In this document: positions 1-4,916 of the stretch, in pieces
Layout of the letters: every line of letters starts with the position of its first letter
Numbering within the stretch: position 1 is the stretch's first letter
Assembly: GCA_025924755.1 (NCBI GenBank)
Contig: JAICHT010000109.1
Coordinates: 1 to 10,558, forward strand
Source of the DNA: Chitinophagaceae bacterium
GTDB lineage: Bacteria > Bacteroidota > Bacteroidia > Chitinophagales > Chitinophagaceae
Direction: 5' to 3'
DNA: 10,558 nt
Program-made: the position numbers and the translations under genes
Notes under the pieces: model-generated
What the model was told of the DNA's origin: nothing
The model's input: only the letters and a program-made list of their open reading frames with translations
The model's database searches: none

Positions 1-153
1 AAACATATCTACCTTGCCGGTAGCTGCCAAGCGTTGGGTTGTTTCTAATACTTGCTCTTCGGTTTCTGCACTGCAAGGCCCTGCAATAATTAAGGGACGC
101 TTGTTCCATTTTTGTTGCGTAACTTCTTTCATTGTAGCTTCTGATGTTTGCAT
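1..153 (-). CDS. aroF: 3-deoxy-7-phosphoheptulonate (DAHP) synthase, probably fused to chorismate mutase; 5' part only
   Basis: Translating the minus strand from the ATG at 153 gives 51 codons that stay open to the left edge. Residues 20-32 read RPLIIAGPCSAET, the conserved first strand and phosphate-binding segment of AroF/KdsA-type (class I-beta) DAHP synthases, followed by EEQVLETTQRLA. The enzyme condenses phosphoenolpyruvate and erythrose 4-phosphate, the first step of the shikimate pathway. In Bacteroidota this type usually carries a C-terminal type II chorismate mutase, but that part lies outside the window, so the fusion is inferred. It is the last visible gene of the pheA-aminotransferase-tyrA operon, separated from tyrA by 176 bp of repeat-rich spacer. 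A second ATG eight codons in (130-132) is an alternative start. KdsA is less likely because of the GPCSAE signature and the aromatic neighbours. Confidence 0.85.
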   Translation of the reverse strand, partial: MQTSEATMKEVTQQKWNKRPLIIAGPCSAETEEQVLETTQRLAATGKVDMF

Positions 154-329
154 AATTGTAAATTTAGGCGGCCTCACCCTCTTATCCCTCTCCAAAAGAG
201 AAGGAGGCCAAGCTTTTAATTGTTTTTTAACTTTAGTGCTAACACATCAGCTAAGTGCAATTTTGAACTTTAGCCTTGTGTGTTAGCAAGTCCTCCCACC
301 AGGGAGGATTTAGGAGGGTCTTCCCTTCC
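154..329. repeat. Repeat-rich spacer with three inverted repeats between tyrA and aroF
   Basis: This 176-bp spacer has no credible gene but three hairpin-forming units. The first is GGCCTC (170-175) with GAGGCC (204-209), enclosing CTCT/AGAG (188-191, 197-200). The second is GCTAACACA (238-246) with TGTGTTAGC (279-287), a perfect 9-bp stem with GCTAA (250-254)/TTAGC (270-274) nested inside. The third is TCCTCCC (291-297) with GGGAGGA (302-308) around a 4-nt loop. AACTTTAG is also directly repeated at 229-236 and 266-273. The CCTC/GAGG-rich blocks resemble dispersed palindromic intergenic elements of Bacteroidota genomes; that resemblance is from memory and not verified. On the transcript these hairpins lie between tyrA and aroF and could modulate read-through or mRNA stability. 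Confidence 0.6.
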
Positions 330-1169
330 CTATTTTATTATTCTTTTAATATTATTTGCGTTCTCAATCAGTTCCTGCAAGTACTCATAATTCTCTTTCT
401 CCAGGCAACTTTTAAACTTGCGCAATTGAGAAATATGTTCATTCAATACATCGAGTATATTCTCCCGGTTCTGCATAAATATGGGCACCCACATAGCCGG
501 ATTACTTTTAGCCAACCGTACCGTACTTTCAAAACCACCACTTGCTAATTCAAAAATGGCATCTTCTTCTTTTTCTTTTTCCAATACGGTGTTTGCTAAA
601 GCAAAAGAAGTAATATGAGAAACATGGCTAATGTAAGCGGCATGTAAATCATGAGCCTTTGCATCCATATACACGATGTGCATCCCCAGCTTTTTGTAAA
701 TAGCTACTACAAGTTCAACTGCTTTTTCATCACTCTCCTCTTTATTACAAATCACTACGGCTTTATTTACAAAAGCATTTTTAATGGCTGCTTCAGGACC
801 ACTATATTCTGTACCCCACATTGGATGCGTAGCTACAAATTGCTTACGCTTTGGATGTTTTTTTGCCTCTTCAATGATGCGTTCTTTTGTTGACCCTGCA
901 TCCATCACCACTTGTTGATCTATCGTATCTAAAATGATAGGTAATACCTTTTCACTTGCATCAACCGGTATAGCTAATATTACTAAATCTGAAGCTTTGA
1001 CCGCCTCTTTTAATTCGGCCACTTCATCAACAATATTTAACTCCAATGCTTTTTGCTGATGCGCAACATTATTATCTACGCCAATAATTTTTTGTGCAAT
1101 ACCTTTTTCTTTCAATGCTATTGCCATTGAACCACCTATCAAACCAATTCCAATTACTGTTATCGTCAT
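330..1169 (-). CDS. tyrA: Prephenate dehydrogenase
   Basis: A 279-residue protein that oxidatively decarboxylates prephenate to 4-hydroxyphenylpyruvate with NAD(P)+, the committed step to tyrosine. The N-terminal Rossmann fold shows VIGIGLIGGS (residues 5-14), the dinucleotide-binding glycine motif, and DLVILAIPVD (61-70). DAGSTK (90-95) matches the family's D-x-G-S-x-K substrate segment. THPMWGTEYSGP (114-125) contains the family's catalytic histidine (H115). YISHVSHIT (179-187) and STVRLAKSNPAMW (215-227, with R218) fit the helical C-terminal domain and its prephenate-binding arginine. The length is that of a monofunctional TyrA without a chorismate mutase or a complete ACT domain. The start overlaps the aminotransferase stop as ATGA (1166-1169), so translation is probably coupled. 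Its own upstream attenuator is the one in front of pheA. Confidence 0.93.
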   Translation of the reverse strand: MTITVIGIGLIGGSMAIALKEKGIAQKIIGVDNNVAHQQKALELNIVDEVAELKEAVKASDLVILAIPVDASEKVLPIILDTIDQQVVMDAGSTKERIIEEAKKHPKRKQFVATHPMWGTEYSGPEAAIKNAFVNKAVVICNKEESDEKAVELVVAIYKKLGMHIVYMDAKAHDLHAAYISHVSHITSFALANTVLEKEKEEDAIFELASGGFESTVRLAKSNPAMWVPIFMQNRENILDVLNEHISQLRKFKSCLEKENYEYLQELIENANNIKRIIK

Positions 1170-2407
1170 TTTTTTATGCGTTGGATTGCTTCTTCAAAAT
1201 TTGCAACGGTTGTACATAAGCTTACGCGGATGTATTTTTCTCCGGCGCTTCCAAATATGCCTCCCGGTGTAATAAATACGTTTGAATTATACAATACTTC
1301 ATCACTTAACTCATATCCATTTTTGTATTGGGCCGGAATTTTCGCCCATACAAACATGCCAACCTGTTCCCTTGAATATGCACAACCTAACAAGTCTAAT
1401 AATTCAAAAACTTTTTCTCTTCGTTCTCTGTAAATAGCATTTACGCTGTCGTGCCAGTCTTTACCAAGTGTCAGTGCTTTCGCGGCAGCTAATTGTAAGG
1501 GCAAAAACATGCCGCTGTCCATATTGCTTTTGAAGCGTAATACTTCGTTGATATGTTGTTCGCTTCCGCAAAGCATACCTATGCGCCACCCAGCCATATT
1601 ATGACTTTTACTCAATGAGTTTAATTCAATCACTACTTCTTTTGCGCCTGCTACACTTAGTAAACTCATTGGCTTATCATTCAAAATAAAACTGTAGGGA
1701 TTATCATGAACGATGATGATGTTTTGCTCTTTGGCTAATTGCACTAAGGATTCAAATAACTCTTTTGTAGGCAATTGACCTGTGGGCATGTGAGGATAGT
1801 TGACAAATAAAAGTTTCACAGCCCCGGCCCCCTCCTGACCTCTGCCATTAGGTGAGGATGCCAACGCCCTGGCCTCGCTTTTCGAAGACTCTATTATTTG
1901 TTTAATTTGCTCAAGGTCAGGAAACCAATTATTTTGTTCTTTTAGTTCGTAATCTACACATTCACCACCGGCTAATTTAACGGCACTTCTGTAAGTGGGA
2001 TAGCCGGGATTGGGAACTAAGGCTTTGTCTCCTTCGTTTAAGTAGGTCATGCAGATATGTACAATACCTTCTTTAGAGCCAATCAGCGGAAGAATTTCTG
2101 TATTAGGATTTAAATCAACACTATACCATGTCGCATACCACTCACTGATAGCATTCCGTAAAACGGGAGAGCCTTTATAGTTTTGATAACCATGCACATT
2201 TGGTTTTGCACTTTCTTCCGCCAATACTTTTATTACATCGGGATGTGGTGGCATATCAGGACTGCCAATGCCTAAATTAATCACACGTTTCCCTTCTTTA
2301 TTCAGGTTATCAATTTCTCTAAGTTTTTTTGAGAAATAATATTCTTCTACACTGCTTAATCGCTTTGCTACTTTCATTTGTGGTATGGTTTCAGGCTCCG
2401 TATTCAT
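1166..2407 (-). CDS. Class I/II PLP-dependent aminotransferase of the aromatic operon
   Basis: A 413-residue fold-type I aminotransferase. NLGIGSPDMPPHPDVI (44-59) is the N-terminal substrate segment, HGYQNYKGSPVLR (72-84) and NPGYPTYRS (133-141) follow, VNYPHMPTG (202-210) carries the PLP-contacting Asn, HDNPYS (234-239) the ring-binding Asp and Tyr, and SLSKSHNMAGWRIG (264-277) the Schiff-base lysine, K267. Position in the operon between prephenate dehydratase and dehydrogenase suggests it transaminates phenylpyruvate and 4-hydroxyphenylpyruvate, or possibly prephenate; the true amino-acid preference cannot be read from sequence. The gene begins 20 bp after pheA and ends in a 4-base overlap with tyrA. 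It is odd in carrying a GC-rich stretch at residues 177-196, just before VKLLFVNYPHMPTG, that looks like an in-frame insertion (see separate entry). Everything needed for catalysis is intact. Confidence 0.9.
   Translation of the reverse strand: MNTEPETIPQMKVAKRLSSVEEYYFSKKLREIDNLNKEGKRVINLGIGSPDMPPHPDVIKVLAEESAKPNVHGYQNYKGSPVLRNAISEWYATWYSVDLNPNTEILPLIGSKEGIVHICMTYLNEGDKALVPNPGYPTYRSAVKLAGGECVDYELKEQNNWFPDLEQIKQIIESSKSEARALASSPNGRGQEGAGAVKLLFVNYPHMPTGQLPTKELFESLVQLAKEQNIIIVHDNPYSFILNDKPMSLLSVAGAKEVVIELNSLSKSHNMAGWRIGMLCGSEQHINEVLRFKSNMDSGMFLPLQLAAAKALTLGKDWHDSVNAIYRERREKVFELLDLLGCAYSREQVGMFVWAKIPAQYKNGYELSDEVLYNSNVFITPGGIFGSAGEKYIRVSLCTTVANFEEAIQRIKK
1820..1879 (-). repeat. In-frame palindromic-element-like insertion inside the aminotransferase gene
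   Basis: These 60 bases encode residues 177-196, SEARALASSPNGRGQEGAGA. By hand count they are 41/60 G+C, far above the AT-rich flanks. On the plus strand the segment contains CCTGACCT (1834-1841) facing AGGTGAGG (1850-1857), an imperfect palindrome with one mismatch. It shares GGCC-Y-CCT at one end and GGTGAGG at the other with the 170-209 palindrome of the tyrA-aroF spacer read on the minus strand. The encoded peptide is Gly/Ala/Ser-rich, lacks hydrophobic core residues, and sits in the loop between WFPDLEQI and VKLLFVNYPHMPTG, where I would expect only about six to eight residues. The exact borders are estimates. Confidence 0.55.
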
Positions 2408-2427
2408 GATGAATATTGATTAATATA

Positions 2428-3264
2428 TTATGAAACAGTTTTTCCTTTTTTATAAACGCCGTATATCTTCAATTCTTCTGTCAATGGTTTTATTTGCTCA
2501 ATAACTGTATTGAATTGTTCGGTAGAATCAAACTCCATATCAGCATGAAAACTATATTTCCATTGCTTTTCAGGTATGGGCATACTTTGCAGTTTGCTCA
2601 AATTAATACCACCTTCTGCAATTTTGGTTAGCACTTTTGCCAGGCTTCCTCTTGAGTGATCGGTATTAAAATTAATAGACGCTTTATCGCCTTCCTGCAT
2701 CACATTGCTTTTATCTTCTCTTTGTAAAAATAAAAAACGGGTATAGTTGTTTTTGTTCGATTGAATTTTGGGAGCAATAATATCCAACTCATACATTTCA
2801 GCCGCCAGTTTACTTGCAATGGCTGCCGTATGTTTGTTTCGATGTTGATGGATATTCTTAGCACTTAAGGCAGTATCTTCTGTCTCCACCAATTTCCAGT
2901 GTGGATGTTTTTCCAGGTAATCGATACATTGTAGTAAAGCCATCGGGTGGGAATGTACTTCCCGGATATCGTCTAAGCTAACACCCGGATTTACCATCAG
3001 GTTTTGATGAATCTGCAAGTAAATTTCTCCCGCGATCTTTAAATTACTTTTTTGCAACAAAGAATAATTGGGAAGAATACTGCCGGCAATGGAATTCTCT
3101 ATTGCCATACATCCACCGTCACTTTCCTTGCTGTTGGCTGCTATTTTCACAACTTCTCTAAAAGTATCGCATGGAATTACCTCCACATCTTTTCCAAAAA
3201 AACTCTGCGCAGCTATTTGATGAAAACTGCCTTCATAACCCTGTATCGAAACTTTTTTAGCCAT
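2428..3264 (-). CDS. pheA: Prephenate dehydratase with C-terminal ACT domain
   Basis: A 278-residue monofunctional prephenate dehydratase that converts prephenate to phenylpyruvate, the committed step to phenylalanine. The catalytic domain covers residues 1-180: IQGYEGSFHQIAA (7-19) at the N-terminus, AIENSIAGSI (54-63), EVHSHPMALLQC (102-113), TALSAKNI (131-138), and NYTRFLFL (173-180) with the signature T-R-F motif. An ACT domain follows (about 193-272) with RGSLAKVL (205-212) and INLSKLQSMP (220-229), at the places where GALV and ESRP sit in Phe-binding ACT domains. Feedback inhibition by phenylalanine is therefore likely but not proven, given the changed ESRP. There is no fused chorismate mutase. 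It is the first enzyme gene of the operon, and its start codon is only 10 nt after the attenuator's terminator stem. Confidence 0.95.
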   Translation of the reverse strand: MAKKVSIQGYEGSFHQIAAQSFFGKDVEVIPCDTFREVVKIAANSKESDGGCMAIENSIAGSILPNYSLLQKSNLKIAGEIYLQIHQNLMVNPGVSLDDIREVHSHPMALLQCIDYLEKHPHWKLVETEDTALSAKNIHQHRNKHTAAIASKLAAEMYELDIIAPKIQSNKNNYTRFLFLQREDKSNVMQEGDKASINFNTDHSRGSLAKVLTKIAEGGINLSKLQSMPIPEKQWKYSFHADMEFDSTEQFNTVIEQIKPLTEELKIYGVYKKGKTVS

Positions 3265-3274
3265 AACTTAAAAC

Positions 3275-3303
3275 AAGAATCCCGGCTCTTGGCCGGGATT
3301 CTT
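3275..3303 (-). terminator. Attenuator terminator hairpin in front of pheA
   Basis: A perfect 12-bp stem (arms 3303-3292 and 3286-3275) with a 5-nt loop, six G-C pairs in its loop-proximal half, followed by GUUUU and then AAGUU before the pheA AUG. The U-tract is short, so termination may be partial. Because the stem ends 10 nt upstream of the start codon, the hairpin could also block ribosome access to pheA. The stem is symmetric, so in isolation it would look like an ordinary bidirectional terminator; the competing copy at 3352-3343 makes it an attenuator. Confidence 0.8.
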
Positions 3304-3323
3304 TATGTTGATTTTGGTTTATA

Positions 3324-3407
3324 CTAAGCTTTCAACAAAGGCATCCCGGCTCCTATTTTAAAAAAGAAGTAAAAATAAAAAAATCGGTATGCCTTTGCTA
3401 TAATCAT
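3324..3407 (-). CDS. Phe/Tyr-rich leader peptide of the pheA operon (pheL-like)
   Basis: A 27-codon ORF begins with ATG at 3407-3405 (MIIAKAYR) and ends with TAG at 3326-3324. Residues 9-16 are FFYFYFFF (codons at 3383-3360), and Tyr7 precedes them, so 9 of the first 16 residues are Phe or Tyr. The remainder, KIGAGMPLLKA, spans the antiterminator strand. The ORF lies between the AI-2E transporter stop and pheA, on the same strand. The peptide most likely has no function of its own; its translation rate senses charged tRNA-Phe and tRNA-Tyr. E. coli PheL, the known analogue, is likewise a short Phe-rich peptide. Using both Phe and Tyr codons fits an operon that makes both amino acids. The run of U-rich codons alone could arise by chance in AT-rich DNA, but its position inside a perfect attenuator fold makes that unlikely. 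Confidence 0.85.
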   Translation of the reverse strand: MIIAKAYRFFYFYFFFKIGAGMPLLKA

Positions 3408-3414
3408 TGCGCAG

Positions 3415-3422
3415 CAAATATA
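3415..3422 (-). promoter_or_regulatory. Candidate -7 promoter element (TATATTTG) for the leader/pheA operon
   Basis: TATATTTG on the minus strand exactly matches the Bacteroidota -7 consensus TAnnTTTG. It ends 7 nt before the leader ATG, implying an extremely short 5' untranslated region. The region 19-20 bp upstream is a poly-T run (3445-3439) and only loosely fits the -33 TTTG element. A weaker alternative is TAATTTTT at 3448-3441 with CTTG at 3474-3471. Confidence 0.5.
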
Positions 3423-3469
3423 AAAATGAATTGTTAAGAAAAAAATTATTTTTAACCAGTAGCGAATTC

Positions 3470-4603
3470 TCAAGACTCCTGTTTATTTTTTTGCTTTTGT
3501 ATTCTTCTAAAAATCCGATCCCAGCGTTTTTGAAATTCAACACCAATATGCTCAGTAGGCACTTCATCACCAATCAAATGCCCCCAGGGTTTCAATTCTT
3601 CTATCCTGTCAAAAATAATTTTTAATACAGCAATAAATGGTATGGAAAGAAACATTCCAGAGATGCCCCACAAAGTACCGCCCAATAAAACTATCAGTAT
3701 TGAAATCAGCGCATTGATTTGCACTTTGGAGGATACAATCCGTGGTACCAGTATATTATTGTCAATAAATTGAATAATTAGGTAAGCAATAAGTACGGCA
3801 ATTTGCATGGAAAATCCTTTGCTTACCAATGTAGCTGTTAATATGGGCAATAGTATAGCAACAATACCTCCGATATAAGGAAGTATATTAAGTATGCCGC
3901 CAATAACACCAATTACGATAGCATACGGAACGCCGATGATAAGCAAAGCCACACTGTTTAACGTACACACAATAGCTGTTTCAAACAACAAACCTATCAT
4001 ATAGCTTTGAACGGCATTTTTAGTTTGACTTAATATTTCAGCAACTCTTAAAGAATGTTTTTCAAGAAATACCTGAAACAAAAAATCTAATATTAACGGC
4101 TTATAAAATAAAAGCAGGAACACGTAAACCGGTATCAGCAATATAATACTTAGTGTTCCTAAAATAGTACCTAGCGTGTGTGTTAATAATTGTTGTCCGC
4201 TGGTAACGGCGCTGTTAATCATTGCCACCTGTTTCTGTATGGTAATGCCCAAATGCTGTTGTGTCCACTGCTGAAGTTCGTTAAGCAACACCGCAAATCT
4301 TTGCTTAAGCAACGGTACACTTTCAGAGAAGGTTGCAATCTGTGTAGATAGAAAATACAACAAACCTCCTATAACTATAATGGCGATAAATATGGTGATT
4401 ATGATAGCTATTATTTTGGGCAGCCGCCGCTCCAGCCTGTTATTTAACGGGTTGAGCAATATCGATATTAAAGCAGCTATTGCAAACGGAACTAATACAT
4501 CTGACAGTACACTTAGAATGTAAACAAAAAGTACCAAACCCAACAAAACAGTAGTCGCTTTAATGTAAAAGGGATACACTTTTACTTCATTTTTTACATC
4601 CAT
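3470..4603 (-). CDS. AI-2E family transporter (PerM/YdiK-like integral membrane protein)
   Basis: A 377-residue inner-membrane protein. Two hydrophobic segments lie near residues 15-50 and a third near 62-87. A soluble, helix-rich stretch (about 88-140) follows, and then further membrane segments up to about residue 340. Family hallmarks are the loop GILNILPYIGG (about 233-243) and QFIDNNILVPRIVSSKVQINAL. The C-terminal 35 residues are charged and probably cytoplasmic. The family is named after an E. coli autoinducer-2 exporter, but members have been linked to other substrates, including Na+/H+ antiport, so the substrate here is unknown. It precedes the pheA leader on the same strand by 62 bp; the leader appears to have its own promoter, so the two are probably separate units. 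The ATG at 4603 begins just before the first membrane segment and is a sensible start. Confidence 0.9.
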   Translation of the reverse strand: MDVKNEVKVYPFYIKATTVLLGLVLFVYILSVLSDVLVPFAIAALISILLNPLNNRLERRLPKIIAIIITIFIAIIVIGGLLYFLSTQIATFSESVPLLKQRFAVLLNELQQWTQQHLGITIQKQVAMINSAVTSGQQLLTHTLGTILGTLSIILLIPVYVFLLLFYKPLILDFLFQVFLEKHSLRVAEILSQTKNAVQSYMIGLLFETAIVCTLNSVALLIIGVPYAIVIGVIGGILNILPYIGGIVAILLPILTATLVSKGFSMQIAVLIAYLIIQFIDNNILVPRIVSSKVQINALISILIVLLGGTLWGISGMFLSIPFIAVLKIIFDRIEELKPWGHLIGDEVPTEHIGVEFQKRWDRIFRRIQKQKNKQES

Positions 4604-4637
4604 ACGTTATTCGTTTAGGCACTGTTTTGTTTAATAC

Positions 4638-4668
4638 ATTTATTTGTTGCAATGGGCAACAAGTAAAT
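4638..4668. promoter_or_regulatory. Long hairpin (13-bp stem) in the divergent intergenic region
   Basis: ATTTATTTGTTGC (4638-4650) and GCAACAAGTAAAT (4656-4668) pair over 13 positions, with one G-T wobble, around the loop AATGG. Neither side is followed by a T-run, so it does not look like an intrinsic terminator. It lies 35 bp upstream of the transporter start (minus strand) and about 250 bp upstream of the ATP-grasp gene. It could be an operator or a structured 5' untranslated element of the transporter mRNA. Confidence 0.5.
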
Positions 4669-4794
4669 TATGCAAAAAGCAGTCCAGCAAGTTGCTATTA
4701 AAAATACAGTATTAGAAGCTACCACTCGTTATTTTTAAAGTAAGGTTACTATTAATTAGCACTAAAAACTTATTTTAAATTTTGATTTTTCCTG

Positions 4795-4812
4795 CATGAG
4801 GTTTAGCTCATG
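4795..4812. promoter_or_regulatory. Operator-like dyad CATGAG-N6-CTCATG
   Basis: Perfect 6-bp half-sites separated by GTTTAG, 104 bp upstream of the start of the plus-strand ATP-grasp gene. The size and spacing are typical of a dimeric regulator site, but no regulator gene is in the window, and a dyad of this length can occur by chance. Confidence 0.25.
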
Positions 4813-4916
4813 ATTTGTTGTTTATCATATGGGCATTATAGACAACTCCATTTCTATAAATTTTAAATTACTTACACTGTTTGCAGATTTACTACCTTAA
4901 CTCCAAATAAAAGCAT

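Larger units (their letters stand above)
3265..3407 (-). promoter_or_regulatory. Phe/Tyr transcription attenuator (leader RNA with 1:2, 2:3 and 3:4 hairpins) of the pheA operon
   Basis: On the minus strand four segments can pair in alternative ways. Segment 1, CAAAGGCATACCG (3397-3385), pairs with segment 2, CGGGATGCCTTTG (3348-3336), 12 of 13 bases. Segment 2, as GCCGGGAT (3350-3343), pairs with ATCCCGGC (3299-3292) in segment 3, 8 bp perfect. Segment 3, AAGAATCCCGGC (3303-3292), pairs with segment 4, GCCGGGATTCTT (3286-3275), 12 bp perfect, followed by GUUUU. The decamer GAGCCGGGAT is present twice (3352-3343, 3288-3279), so two copies compete for one complement. The Phe/Tyr codons lie in the 1:2 hairpin: a ribosome stalled there covers segment 1, frees segment 2 for 2:3 and lets RNA polymerase reach pheA. 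A ribosome that reaches the stop at 3326-3324 masks segment 2, so 3:4 forms. This is the established trpL/pheL logic applied by inference. Confidence 0.85.
4604..4916. other. Divergent intergenic region with hairpin and dyad, no supported gene
   Basis: This 313-bp AT-rich region separates two divergently transcribed genes and must hold both promoters, although I find no exact TAnnTTTG for either. It has a 13-bp stem at 4638-4668 (separate entry) and a dyad CATGAG-N6-CTCATG (4795-4812), which has the size and symmetry of a regulator binding site. A 22-codon ORF at 4670-4738 (plus; MQKAVQQVAI...) lacks supporting evidence. Confidence 0.5.

Noticed and set aside
14..286. Plus-strand 90-codon ORF across the left end
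   Set aside because: It runs antisense to the clear DAHP synthase N-terminus and through the palindromic spacer; no family resemblance.
3052..3327. Plus-strand ORF covering the pheA start and terminator hairpin
   Set aside because: Shadow of pheA and the leader region; it has no codon or motif support, while the minus-strand genes are unambiguous.
3431..3455. GTTAA/TTAAC inverted repeat with poly-T between the transporter stop and the pheA leader, a possible transporter terminator
   Set aside because: The paired arms are almost all A-T with imperfect pairing; the stem would be weak, so I did not list it as a terminator.
4670..4738. 22-codon ORF on the plus strand (MQKAVQQVAI...) in the divergent region
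   Set aside because: Too short to judge, with no recognisable product, no repeated or sensor codons and no attenuator fold after it; expected by chance in AT-rich DNA.
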